From an uncultured Myxococcales bacterium (lineage in GTDB: Bacteria; Myxococcota_A; UBA9042; DTJE01): a stretch of DNA of 64,000 nt. The first letter of the stretch is position 1. Each line of letters opens with the position of its first letter. The notes beneath the pieces were generated by a model, which was not told where the DNA came from, did no database searches, and saw nothing but the letters and a program-made list of their open reading frames with translations. Below, one piece after another: positions 18,712 through 29,143 of this stretch. Both the position numbers and the translations under genes were made by a program. The DNA lies in NCBI GenBank assembly GCA_903936705.1, contig CAIZWN010000005.1:59883-123882 (forward strand), in the 5' to 3' direction.

Positions 18712-18776
18712 GAACACACCTCCGAATTCCCTGCCCCGGGCAAGGCGGGGAACCATACCAGACTCTGTCGCCAGTC

Positions 18777-19196
18777 TCAAGTCCGATGATTCATTTCCGG
18801 CACGGTTTCTACCAGTTCGACCAGGACGCCGTTCGCTGACCTGGGATGCAGGAAGGCCACACGCGTGCCACCGGCTCCAGCCCCCGCAACGCGAACCACC
18901 TCTGACATCCCGGCAACATTGGCCTGCCTCAACGCCGAATCAATCTCGTCAACTTCCAGGGCGACATGATGCAAACCTTCTCCATGCCTCGCCATGAACC
19001 CAGCCACCTCCGACGCATCGGAGGTGGGCTGCAGCAGTTCAATCATGACGTCCCCTACACGCAGCATCGCCATGCGGATCCCGCGAGCAGGCATCTCTTC
19101 AACGCCAACAAGTTCCAGCCCAAGCCCGTCACGCCAGACGCGCAGCGCCGAATCCAGATCCCGCACACACACAGCAATGTGGTGAAGGGCTTTCAT
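18777..19196 (-). CDS. mce: Methylmalonyl-CoA epimerase
   Basis: A 139-residue vicinal-oxygen-chelate protein that interconverts (2R)- and (2S)-methylmalonyl-CoA in propionate metabolism. HHIAVCVRDLDSAL at the start, GLHHVALEVDEID in the middle and VLVELVE at the end supply the expected His/His/Glu metal ligands. The ATG at 19196 begins MKALHHIAV. The longer frame extends back into the Gly-Met tail region of groL and is an artefact. No mutase or carboxylase gene is nearby. Glyoxalase-type relatives are an alternative, but the motif pattern fits the epimerase best. Confidence 0.85.
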   Translation of the reverse strand: MKALHHIAVCVRDLDSALRVWRDGLGLELVGVEEMPARGIRMAMLRVGDVMIELLQPTSDASEVAGFMARHGEGLHHVALEVDEIDSALRQANVAGMSEVVRVAGAGAGGTRVAFLHPRSANGVLVELVETVPEMNHRT

Positions 19197-19257
19197 TTCG
19201 AACTCCGAAGCTGGCAACTTGAGGGGGAAACGTTCGTCACGGGGAATAGCGGCGACT

Positions 19258-19287
19258 GGCAGGCCGGAGGTCGCCCCCCGGCCCGCC
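19258..19287 (-). terminator. Hairpin downstream of groL
   Basis: On the minus strand GGCGGGCCGG, a 10-base loop and CCGGCCTGCC form a ten-pair stem with one G-T wobble, just after the groL stop. There is no U-tract, so it may be a 3' stabiliser or partial terminator separating groL from mce. Confidence 0.4.
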
Positions 19288-19296
19288 TGATCGCAA

Positions 19297-21027
<1,731 letters not shown>

Positions 21028-21315
21028 TCAATCAAGAATCGCCAGGATGTCGTCCTCGCGCAGGATGATGTGCTCTTCGCCATCAACCTTGACCTCGCTG
21101 CCGGCATACTTGCCGAACAGGATCTTGTCACCGGCCTTGACCGCGGGATTCCGCAGCGTGCCGTTCTCGAAGGTCTTGCCGGGGCCGACGGCGATTACCT
21201 TGCCTTCCTGAGGCTTCTCTTTGGCTGTATCGGGGATGATGATCCCGCCGGCGGTCTTCTCTTCGTGCTCGAGTCGCTTGACCAGAACACGGTCCTGCAA
21301 CGGCTTCACGTTCAT
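21028..21315 (-). CDS. groS: Co-chaperonin GroES
   Basis: A 95-residue GroES, the heptameric lid of Gro[32 protein letters not shown] includes the mobile loop, and [17 protein letters not shown] is the typical core. The ATG has an AGGAGGA site upstream. It is the first gene of the groS-groL operon. The upstream 120 bp has a possible heat-shock-like -10 (CCCGATTT on the minus strand, 21351-21358) but no convincing -35. Confidence 0.97.
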   Translation of the reverse strand: MNVKPLQDRVLVKRLEHEEKTAGGIIIPDTAKEKPQEGKVIAVGPGKTFENGTLRNPAVKAGDKILFGKYAGSEVKVDGEEHIILREDDILAILD

Positions 21316-21436
21316 TCTACCTTCCTCCTGTTGCCTTGTCGGCCATCCTTAAATCGGGCCTGACTAACTCGCCTGCCCAACGGAACCCCGCGAGCACCTT
21401 GTCGCCCGCGAGAACTCTTCCGGCGTCAATTTGTAA

Positions 21437-22465
21437 TCATGGTTTACGGAAACGCAAGGGGATCAACCGCCCCAGACGCCCGCCGCGCTCGGCTTCCGGC
21501 GCAGGAACCGGGGTGGTCCCGACAGGGGTCGCAGCACCAGGCGCTCTGGCCAGAGCCAGAGCTGCAACATCCATGGAGGCGCCGACCAGCGGCAAAACAA
21601 CGTCCAGCAGAGCCTGGCGAAATTCAACAACAGACGCATACCGCTGTCGTGGTTCACGCGACAAGGCCTTCTGAACGACCGCCTCGACCGCCTCGGGTAC
21701 CTCTGGATTCAAGGTGCCAACCCGGTAGGTGGGAATTGGCTTGTCCGACAGCAGGTACTGAACGTAGGACTCGGGGCTGGTGTCCTTCAGATGCAACGCG
21801 CGAACCCCGCACAGCACCTCGAAGGCAACGGCACCCAGGCTGTAGATGTCCGACAAATCACTGGTGATGCCGCTCTTCGCAGTCTCGGGCGCGACAAACG
21901 GCGGGCTGCCAACCGACAAGGGCCGGGACGGATTCAGCACTGGGTCTTTCTCGTAGGCCGGCCTGGCGCTGCCCAGATCCAGCACGCGAACCTTGAGCCC
22001 AACGCCAGGCACCTGCTCCAGCACGATGTTGCCGGTCTTGATGTCCCGGTGAATGATGTCCCTGGCGTGCAACTCGGCGACCGAATCAAGGACCGAATCC
22101 AGCACAAGCGCGGCGTTCGGAAGCGACAATGGGCCGCTCTCGCGAATCGTCGCGTCAAGCGTCTTGCCTATCACCAGTTCCATCGCGAAATAAGGCAGCC
22201 CAAGAGGCGTCGTTCCAGTCCTGAGGATCCTCGGAAAGCACGGACTGCGCAGCAACGCCAGGAAAGCAGCCTCGCGCTTCAGGCCGGCAACTGCGGCAGC
22301 CTGGTCGCCGTGCATCGCATGCAGGACCTTCAAAGCCACCTTGCGCTTGCCAACACTTAGTTGTTCGGCCAGATAAATCCGACCGTACCCGCCAAAGCCG
22401 ATCTGGCGGACCACACGAAAATCGTCGCCTAGAATGGTGTCGAGAAGTGGGTCGGCCTCGCTCAT
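21437..22465 (-). CDS. Cytoplasmic Ser/Thr protein kinase
   Basis: A 342-residue Hanks-type kinase. Visible motifs are the Gly loop GFGGYGRIY (23-31), the catalytic Lys VALKVL (K46), HRDIKTGN (H139-N146), DLG in place of DFG (D163), and APE in the activation segment. The C-terminal 40 residues are Ala/Pro-rich and basic, with no transmembrane helix, so it is probably soluble. The ATG at 22465 (MSEADPLLD) is chosen because it starts just before the kinase fold; the frame is open 65 codons further. It is followed by groS on the same strand. Confidence 0.88.
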   Translation of the reverse strand: MSEADPLLDTILGDDFRVVRQIGFGGYGRIYLAEQLSVGKRKVALKVLHAMHGDQAAAVAGLKREAAFLALLRSPCFPRILRTGTTPLGLPYFAMELVIGKTLDATIRESGPLSLPNAALVLDSVLDSVAELHARDIIHRDIKTGNIVLEQVPGVGLKVRVLDLGSARPAYEKDPVLNPSRPLSVGSPPFVAPETAKSGITSDLSDIYSLGAVAFEVLCGVRALHLKDTSPESYVQYLLSDKPIPTYRVGTLNPEVPEAVEAVVQKALSREPRQRYASVVEFRQALLDVVLPLVGASMDVAALALARAPGAATPVGTTPVPAPEAERGGRLGRLIPLRFRKP

Positions 22466-22563
22466 ATAGGCTAGTGTACGGCTAGAATTGCCAAGGATGC
22501 AATTCCAGAGCAAATCGCGTTTCTTTGTCGAAGCCCCGTGAACTCCCGGGGAACCAGCCAGGA

Positions 22564-23616
22564 TCATGCGATGCTGATACGAGGGTGATCGGTAGCATCG
22601 GTGAATCGCCCGATCACCCGAGCATCGATATTTTGGCTGGCCAGGCTCTTGACCATGCATTCCAATCCTGCCGGCGGCACCGCCAACAGCAGGCCACCGG
22701 ACGTCTGCGGATCGAAGAGCAGAGCAACATCGCCAGACGCAATGGCCTCCAGTCCATCAACAAGACAGCCAGCAAAATCCAGATTTCGCTGCATACCTCC
22801 GGGCGACCAGCCTGCCGCCGCAAGTTCCCTGGCTCCGGGAAGCAATGGCAGGTCATCGAACCGCAGTTCGGCCCCGCACCCCGAGGCAAGCACCATCTCG
22901 CGCAGGTGCCCCATCAGACTGAAACCTGTCACATCCGTGCCACCTCGAACCCCGGCTGCAAGGGCAGCCTCGGATGCGGCGCGGTTCAAACGAGACATGG
23001 ACGCGACGGCAGCGTCAACCTGCCTGCCAGAAGCTGCCCCGTTCTTCAACGCCGTCGATACGACCCCAACCCCCAAGGGCTTCGTAAGCACAAGGATGTC
23101 GTTTGGACGCGCCCCTCCCTTCGTCATCAGCCTGTCCGGATCCACGACACCAGTGACCGACACCCCAAGCTTGATTTCGGGGTCATCTACACTGTGCCCT
23201 CCCACCAGGCAGGCACCGGCCTCGCTGAGTGCGTCGATAACGCCCTCCAGCATCCGACGAAACGTCAGGGCCGGTTCCGACTTGACGGGGAAGGTCAGGA
23301 TCGCCAGGGCCGTCAGTGGCCTGCCACCCATTGCATAGACATCCGACATCGCGTTGGCCGCCGCAATGCGACCATAGTCGAACGGATCGTCGGCCACTGG
23401 CGTGATCATGTCGACAGTCTGGACAAGTGCCACACCTGGCGACAACAGGTAGACGCCAGCATCATCGGGACGAGCCAGCCCAACCAGGACACGCTCGTCG
23501 GCCGGCACCACGATTCCAGCCATCAGTTCCTGCAGGTCACCCGGTCCGATCTTTGCCGCACACCCGGCTGCCCTCGCCTTGGCCGTCAGTCCTGGATACC
23601 GGTTCGAATCGGTCAT
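22564..23616 (-). CDS. selD: Selenide, water dikinase
   Basis: SelD makes selenophosphate, the selenium donor for selenocysteine and selenouridine. In this 350-residue product the active-site segment reads AAGCAAKIGP: Cys19 and Lys22 match the essential Cys17 and Lys20 of the E. coli enzyme, and the second E. coli Cys is Ala. The Cys is encoded by TGC, so this SelD is not itself a selenoprotein. The VGGHSVDD and GGTDVTGFSLMGH motifs are intact. ATG at 23616 is preferred; one 15 codons upstream is possible. No selA/selB is in the window. Confidence 0.93.
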   Translation of the reverse strand: MTDSNRYPGLTAKARAAGCAAKIGPGDLQELMAGIVVPADERVLVGLARPDDAGVYLLSPGVALVQTVDMITPVADDPFDYGRIAAANAMSDVYAMGGRPLTALAILTFPVKSEPALTFRRMLEGVIDALSEAGACLVGGHSVDDPEIKLGVSVTGVVDPDRLMTKGGARPNDILVLTKPLGVGVVSTALKNGAASGRQVDAAVASMSRLNRAASEAALAAGVRGGTDVTGFSLMGHLREMVLASGCGAELRFDDLPLLPGARELAAAGWSPGGMQRNLDFAGCLVDGLEAIASGDVALLFDPQTSGGLLLAVPPAGLECMVKSLASQNIDARVIGRFTDATDHPRISIA

Positions 23617-23783
23617 TGGCAATGTCCACTCTGCAATCCCAGCCACGGAGTCTAGCCGCATGCTGGTTCAGGGTCGAACTGCCATTGCTTCAATCCGCCC
23701 CCGGATTGTCATATGCCCTGACTGAAGGATTACAGTAATTCTGCACGCTTCCTGTGCGCTGGTCCGGTTCCCCGCCCTTTTCG

Positions 23784-23812
23784 TTGACTACCGCTGCCCG
23801 CCCCGGTAGGGT
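23784..23812 (+). promoter_or_regulatory. Candidate sigma70 promoter for prmA
   Basis: TTGACT (23784-23789) and TAGGGT (23807-23812) are 17 bp apart, with the prmA ATG 20 bp downstream. The -35 matches at five positions and the -10 at the most conserved ones only. Confidence 0.4.
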
Positions 23813-23831
23813 GCGTGCCCTGGAGGTGTAC

Positions 23832-24785
23832 ATGCAGATGTGGGTTCAGATCGAGGTTCGTGTGCCGGTAGCAGCCCAGGAGGCGGTAACGGCCTGGTTG
23901 CTGGACCGGGGGGCTTCCGGAGTCCAGGAGGACTACCCGGGGCTGTTCCCTGGCGACGGTCCCGTCGTATCCGGCGACCCCAGGGAATCATTACAGGAAC
24001 CTTTCGCCAACTCATACAACGAGGTTCTGCTGGTTGCGTGGATGCCATCGCCAGCGAATCCCGATCAAGAAGGCGAGGCCCTGCACGCCTACCTGGTGGC
24101 GCTGGACGAAGTTGTGCCAGGCGCAGCTTTGTCGCCGATCGACGCATTCGAATTGCCCGAACAGGACTGGAACGCCGAGTGGAAGGCGTCATGGCAACCA
24201 CTGCCTGTCGGGAAACGCCTCATCATCTGCCCGTCATGGATTCAGCCACCACTTGCGCCAGGCCGCATGGTACTGGGCCTGGACCCGGGCATGGCCTTTG
24301 GGACCGGGACCCATTTCACCACGGGTTCCTGCCTGGAGTTCGTCGAGGAGATCATGGAGACGGCAGTGCCGCCGGTTGACGTGCTGGACGTGGGCACAGG
24401 TTCCGGCATCCTGGCCATTGCTGCGCTGCTGCTGGGCGCGAAATCTGCCCATGGCATAGACGTGGACTCGGACGCTGTTGCCGAAGCCCTCGTCAACGCC
24501 CAGCGTAACAACGTCGATGATCGGTTCACCGCTTCAGATTTGCCTCTGTCAGGAGAGGAGGGCCGTTTCGCGGTGGTTTTCGCCAACCTGGTAGCACAGG
24601 TGATCCTGCAACTGGCTGACCCGATTGCTGCCTGCGTTGCACCCGGCGGAGCCCTGGTGACCTCGGGTGTGCTGCGATGCCACGAAGAGGAAATCGGTCA
24701 GGCAATGAAGGAGCGCGGCCTGGTCGAAGTCGAAGCCCGGCGGGACGACCACTGGGTCACTACCCGCTGGCGCCGGCCGGAGTAG
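23832..24785 (+). CDS. prmA: Ribosomal protein L11 methyltransferase
   Basis: PrmA trimethylates ribosomal protein L11 using S-adenosylmethionine. In the 317-residue product an N-terminal substrate-binding domain is followed by GMAFGTGTHFTT and the SAM site VLDVGTGSGILAIAALLLGAK, with VVFANLVAQVI in place of the usual ANI(L)-type motif IV. The ATG at 23832 has GGAGG five bases upstream. It converges with hcp, the stops being about 6 bp apart. Confidence 0.92.
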   Translation: MQMWVQIEVRVPVAAQEAVTAWLLDRGASGVQEDYPGLFPGDGPVVSGDPRESLQEPFANSYNEVLLVAWMPSPANPDQEGEALHAYLVALDEVVPGAALSPIDAFELPEQDWNAEWKASWQPLPVGKRLIICPSWIQPPLAPGRMVLGLDPGMAFGTGTHFTTGSCLEFVEEIMETAVPPVDVLDVGTGSGILAIAALLLGAKSAHGIDVDSDAVAEALVNAQRNNVDDRFTASDLPLSGEEGRFAVVFANLVAQVILQLADPIAACVAPGGALVTSGVLRCHEEEIGQAMKERGLVEVEARRDDHWVTTRWRRPE

Positions 24786-24791
24786 AACCCC

Positions 24792-26441
24792 CTATCCCAG
24801 CATCGCCTTCAGATCCTGCTCGACCGTTGTGGTTGGCATGATGTTGAACAGCTCGACCAGTACGCCGACCGCGGCCGGGGTCAGGAATGCAGGCAGGCTT
24901 GGTCCCAGGCGAATGTTCTTGATCCCCAGATGCAGCAAGGTCAGCAGGATGGCAACAGCCTTCTGCTCGTACCAGGACAGAACCATCGACAGCGGCAGGC
25001 CGTTCACGTCGGTGCCAAAGGCGTTTGCCAGCGCTACCGCGACTTGGATGGCCGAGTAGGCATCATTGCACTGGCCCATGTCCAGCAGGCGCGGAATGCC
25101 ACCGATAGTGCCGAAGTCCAGCTTGTTGAACCTGTATTTACCGCATGCCAGGGTCAGGATCACGCAATCCTGTGGTACTGCAACGGCAAGATCCGTGAAG
25201 TAGTTGCGGCCCGGCTTGGCTCCGTCACAACCGCCGATCAGAAAGAAGTGCTTGATGGCGCCGCTCTTGACGGCGTCGATCACGGTCCCGGCCACGTTCA
25301 GCACTGCGTTGTGCCCGAAACCGATCGTGATCGTCTGCTCGGGAACGTCCACGGTGAAGCCCGGGGCGGCCAGCGCAGCGTCGATGACAGGCTGGAAGTT
25401 CCCGTCCGCGATATGGACAACGTTCGGCCAGGCAACAAGGCCGCTGGTGAAGATCCGGGATTTGTAGGCTACGGAGGGAGCCTGAATGCAATTCGTGGTC
25501 ATCAGGATCGCCCCGGGGAAGGCGTCGAATTCCGCGAGTTGATTCTGCCATGCACTGCCATAGTTACCGACCAGGTGCGGATGCTTCTTCAAACCCGGAT
25601 ATGAAAGCGCAGGCAACATCTCGCCGTGCGTGTAGACGTTGATGCCCTTGCCTGCCGTCTGCTCAAGCAGTACTTCCAGTTCCTTCAGGTCGTGTCCGGA
25701 CACCAGGATCGCCTTGCCCTTGACTGGAGTGACTCGCACGCTCGTCGGTTCGGGGTTGCCGTAGGCACCCGTGTTAGCTCCATCCAGCAGCGCCATTACC
25801 TTCAGATTGACGGCCCCTACACGCAGCGCCAACCCCAGCAGGCCGTCCACCGTTGGCGGAACCGACACCAGAGCATCCAGCGCCTCGTGAATGAACGCAA
25901 AAACTTCAGGATCCTCGCGGCCCAGGATCAACGCATGATCGGCGTACGCAGCCAACCCCTTCAGCCCGTAAGTAACCACCTCTTGAAGACCGGCTAGATC
26001 GTCTCCCACAACCGACCGGCGGGCAGTGATCGAAATCGCTTCGGATTGTGCCAGCAGCGCGGTCCGTGTGGCTGCCGGCACGAACAACGCGGCCGGGTTC
26101 GGATCTTCGGGAACCAGGCCCTTGGACAGGCAAGCCGCCAGGTAAGCTTCCCTGATGACGTCACGATGGGAAGCCATCAAGCGAACCATCGCCTCCAGTC
26201 GGTCCGGATCAAAGTTCACGTTCGTTATCGTGGTAAACAGAGCCTCGACGACAGCGACGTCCACGTCACGATTGCGAACTCCCAACTGCGCTGCTCGATG
26301 CATGTAGAACGAGACTCCCTTTGCCGCAAAAACCAGCAGATCCTGAAACGCCGATGTGGTGGCGTCCTTTCCGCAGATCCCCACATAGCTGCATCCGCTG
26401 CCCTTCGCCGTCTGTTCGCACTGGTAGCAGAACATGTCCAT
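24792..26441 (-). CDS. hcp: Hybrid cluster protein (hydroxylamine/NO reductase type)
   Basis: Hcp carries an Fe-S-O hybrid cluster and detoxifies nitric oxide or hydroxylamine in anaerobes. In this 549-residue product the N-terminal Cys spacing is C5-x2-C8-x8-C17-x5-C23, that of the [4Fe-4S] anaerobe (Desulfovibrio) type. Hybrid-cluster ligands are visible in THGEMLPA, TTNCIQAP, LIGGCDGAKPGR, TLACGKYRFN and the late LLDMGQCND region. The ATG at 26441 has GGAGG five bases upstream; the longer open frame is unsupported. No hcr reductase is adjacent, so its electron donor is unknown. Confidence 0.96.
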   Translation of the reverse strand: MDMFCYQCEQTAKGSGCSYVGICGKDATTSAFQDLLVFAAKGVSFYMHRAAQLGVRNRDVDVAVVEALFTTITNVNFDPDRLEAMVRLMASHRDVIREAYLAACLSKGLVPEDPNPAALFVPAATRTALLAQSEAISITARRSVVGDDLAGLQEVVTYGLKGLAAYADHALILGREDPEVFAFIHEALDALVSVPPTVDGLLGLALRVGAVNLKVMALLDGANTGAYGNPEPTSVRVTPVKGKAILVSGHDLKELEVLLEQTAGKGINVYTHGEMLPALSYPGLKKHPHLVGNYGSAWQNQLAEFDAFPGAILMTTNCIQAPSVAYKSRIFTSGLVAWPNVVHIADGNFQPVIDAALAAPGFTVDVPEQTITIGFGHNAVLNVAGTVIDAVKSGAIKHFFLIGGCDGAKPGRNYFTDLAVAVPQDCVILTLACGKYRFNKLDFGTIGGIPRLLDMGQCNDAYSAIQVAVALANAFGTDVNGLPLSMVLSWYEQKAVAILLTLLHLGIKNIRLGPSLPAFLTPAAVGVLVELFNIMPTTTVEQDLKAMLG

Positions 26442-26550
26442 TGATCCCTCCAAATTGCCCCGAACGACCTGTCGGTCTCTCCAAGGCATCTCCTGTCTGG
26501 TTCCCACGGGACGACAGTCGCCCCGCAGGCCAAGCGTCATGGCTGTTCAA

Positions 26551-26616
26551 TTAATGCAAAGCGTCATTCCGGTACGTCTTTACCTGTTTACCGTTCGTCC
26601 TGTCAATGTCATTCAT
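26551..26616 (-). CDS. Possible 21-residue leader ORF upstream of hcp
   Basis: An ATG with AGGAG seven bases upstream opens a 21-codon frame (MNDIDRTNGKQVKTYRNDALH, stop TAA) about 110 bp before hcp on the same strand. The region is more AT-rich than the genes around it and contains GGTAAA twice in tandem. It could be a leader peptide or the 5' end of the hcp transcript with a chance frame. A TTGACA inside it may instead be part of the hcp promoter. Confidence 0.3.
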   Translation of the reverse strand: MNDIDRTNGKQVKTYRNDALH

Positions 26617-26677
26617 CGAAATCTCCTGTAATTTACTTAGCTTAGGTCAGTTTGTATCAGGTCCGGATCGGCGAGAA

Positions 26678-27457
26678 CTATCCCAGCAGATCCGCAGCAG
26701 TTTCGCGACGAAAGCCCTCGACGGCTTCCAACCCGGCCTTCTCGCCTGCGCGACGCGCCATTTCGCGAATCATGAACTCCAGGGCCGGGCGATAGTTCAA
26801 GCGGTCCAGCATCGGCAGGAATTCCGTGTGAACGCCGCACGCCTCGATTCCCTGGCGCATGTCGTCAACGGCCAGCCGCATCTGCGACTCGTGCAGGCAC
26901 AGTGCGTCAACCTTGCGTACCAGCCACGGGCCTATATCCACGAAATGGTCGAACAGCGCGGGCGACTTCGCGAAGAACCAGCGCTCGGGGACCAGCCATG
27001 GTGCCAGTCCCTGTTCCCGGTGCTCGGGGTGGTACAAAGGAAAATGAGAGAACGACACAGCTTCAACAGCGGCCCATGCCACTGCGCGGTGGTCGGGATG
27101 AGGCTCGAATGTCGCAAACGGGTCGAACGTCAGCAGCAGATCGGGTCGCCAACGCCGGATGGCTCGGAAAAAGTGCTGGCGCAGTTCCAGGACAGGCACC
27201 GCACCAAGTTCACCGTCGGGATATCCAAGAAACTCCACCGAGGCCTTTCCAAGAAAGTCGGCCACGGCACGAGCCTCGATGTCGCGGCTGTTGGTCACCA
27301 ACTCCGAGGTGCCCAACTCGAACGAACCCTTGCCATTGTCGGTGGCGATAACCTCGTGGACCGACCAGCCTTCGGCAACCAACTTTGCCACCGTGCCACC
27401 GGCAAAGAACTCGGTGTCGTCCGCGTGGGCACACAAAATCAATGCAGTCTTGCCCAT
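26678..27457 (-). CDS. PIG-L/LmbE family deacetylase
   Basis: A 259-residue zinc-dependent N-acetylglucosamine-type deacetylase. The AHADD motif near residues 9-13 (a variant of AHPDD), the TDNGKGS segment and the PHPDHRAV segment supply the metal and catalytic residues. Family members deacetylate GlcNAc-inositol, GlcNAc-malate (bacillithiol pathway) or sugar antibiotics; the substrate here cannot be told. The ATG at 27457 has GGAGG five bases upstream, so the 77-residue upstream extension is not real. It is divergent from the MFS antiporter gene. Confidence 0.87.
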   Translation of the reverse strand: MGKTALILCAHADDTEFFAGGTVAKLVAEGWSVHEVIATDNGKGSFELGTSELVTNSRDIEARAVADFLGKASVEFLGYPDGELGAVPVLELRQHFFRAIRRWRPDLLLTFDPFATFEPHPDHRAVAWAAVEAVSFSHFPLYHPEHREQGLAPWLVPERWFFAKSPALFDHFVDIGPWLVRKVDALCLHESQMRLAVDDMRQGIEACGVHTEFLPMLDRLNYRPALEFMIREMARRAGEKAGLEAVEGFRRETAADLLG

Positions 27458-27583
27458 CTGGGCCTCCGGTGCGTGTCGGGCCGATGATAGTTTAGGATTG
27501 ATGTCCGCGCCACGCGCAACGCAGGGCGCCGGGCGGAAAACGATGCTATCCTCCCACCGGTTTTCTTGGGGAATGGAAGTTTC

Positions 27584-29065
27584 ATGGGGAACCCGTGGAA
27601 GGCATTCAAGGACTTCTTCCGTACGGGTCGCGACCGCCCACCAGGCACTCGCGACCCTGAAGTTGTCCGACGCACCTACGAGTCTCACCGATGGAGCGTC
27701 TTTCTGTCGGCCACTTTGGGATACGGTCTCTACTACGTCTGCCGCATCAATTTCTCGGTCGTAAAGAAGCCGATGCTCGACGAGGGCATCCTTGACGCCA
27801 CCCAGATGGGCCTCATCGGCTCGGCGCTGCTGTTGGGGTACGCCGCAGGAAAACTGGTGAACGGTTTCCTGGCCGACCGCAGCAATATTCGCCGCTTCAT
27901 GTCGATCGGGCTGCTGGCCTCGGCCGCCATTAACGTGTTCCTGGGATTCGGACCTGGCTTCACGTTATTTCTGGCCGCATGGGGCCTGAACGGCTGGTTC
28001 CAGTCGATCGGCGCACCCGGATCGATCGTGACGATGTCGCACTGGTTCAGCCCGAAGGAACGCGGCTCCCGCTACGGAGTCTGGTGCATCAGCCACAATA
28101 TTGGCGAGGGACTGACGTTCGTCCTCACGGCCTTCATGGTGTCGTCGCTGGGCTGGCGATGGGGGTTCTGGGGCCCTGCCCTGCTGTGCATCGGAGCGGG
28201 TCTGATTTTGTACCGAACGCTGGCGGATCGCCCGCAGACACTGGGCCTGCCGCCTGTGACCGAATACAAGGACGACCCGGCGCCGATCGACAAGGCCGAA
28301 GCCTCGGTTGGCCGCCTGCAACGGGAGGTCCTGCGCAACCCGGCTGTCTGGATCCTGGGGTTCTCGTCCGCGATGATGTACGTCGCGCGCTACGGCGTAA
28401 ACAACTGGGGCGTCCTGGTTCTTCAGGAGGGCAAGGGCCATTCGATGATGGACGCCGGGACGATCCTGGCCGTCTACTCGGTCGCCGGTTTGTCGGGTTC
28501 CTTTTTGTCCGGCATCATCTCGGACCGCTTTTTCGGGGCGCGGCGCAACCTGCCAGCCTTTCTTTTCGGGTTGCTGCAAATCGCCTCGCTGACCGCACTG
28601 TTCCTGATTCCCCCGGGTGAGTTCTGGCTGGACACGGCCGCCCTTGCCGTGTTTGGGTTCGCGATGGGCATCCTGGTTTCGTTCCTGGGCGGCTTGATGG
28701 CGATCGATATCGTTTCGCCCCGGGCGGCTGGTGCTGCGGCCGGCGTCGTGGGCATGTTCTCTTACATCGGCGCGGCTCTTCAGGATGCAGCCAGCGGATG
28801 GATGATCAACCAGGGACGGACCGTCGTTGAGACTCCGACAAACATCAGCATGGAACGAGTATCGAGCCTGCTTGGCACCTTCGGCACCGACTTGTCGCTG
28901 CTGATTGGGCCGCAGCAGTGTGTCGGGATCCGCACGGTAATGACCCGTCGCGTGGACTACTCGTTCACGGACCCGTTCATATTCTGGATAGGTGCGTCGG
29001 TCCTCAGCCTGCTGCTGGCCCTGGCCGTATGGAAGGCCGTGGACAGGGCCCGGGGACGCGTCTGA
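27584..29065 (+). CDS. Organophosphate:phosphate antiporter (GlpT/UhpT-like MFS)
   Basis: A 493-residue MFS protein of the organophosphate:Pi antiporter family, with about 12 transmembrane segments. The YYVCRINFSVVKKPM loop of helix 1 and the GWFQSIGAPGSIVTMSHWF region around helix 4-5 match GlpT/UhpC/UhpT. Substrate is likely glycerol-3-phosphate or a hexose phosphate. An insertion of about 45 residues between the last two helices is rich in Ser, Thr and Val. ATG at 27584 follows GGAAG by four bases. A DctB-like kinase gene follows within 80 bp, which may reflect joint regulation. Confidence 0.85.
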   Translation: MGNPWKAFKDFFRTGRDRPPGTRDPEVVRRTYESHRWSVFLSATLGYGLYYVCRINFSVVKKPMLDEGILDATQMGLIGSALLLGYAAGKLVNGFLADRSNIRRFMSIGLLASAAINVFLGFGPGFTLFLAAWGLNGWFQSIGAPGSIVTMSHWFSPKERGSRYGVWCISHNIGEGLTFVLTAFMVSSLGWRWGFWGPALLCIGAGLILYRTLADRPQTLGLPPVTEYKDDPAPIDKAEASVGRLQREVLRNPAVWILGFSSAMMYVARYGVNNWGVLVLQEGKGHSMMDAGTILAVYSVAGLSGSFLSGIISDRFFGARRNLPAFLFGLLQIASLTALFLIPPGEFWLDTAALAVFGFAMGILVSFLGGLMAIDIVSPRAAGAAAGVVGMFSYIGAALQDAASGWMINQGRTVVETPTNISMERVSSLLGTFGTDLSLLIGPQQCVGIRTVMTRRVDYSFTDPFIFWIGASVLSLLLALAVWKAVDRARGRV

Positions 29066-29143
29066 CATGGGTCACATCGGCAGGATCTGGAATCCCGATT
29101 GGCTTTGCCATTCGGTCGGCCAGCGAATGGAGGCAAGATTCCC

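Noticed and set aside
23553..23569. Possible selenocysteine in SelD
   Set aside because: The active-site codon is TGC; no in-frame TGA is present there or in hydA, hdrA or hcp.
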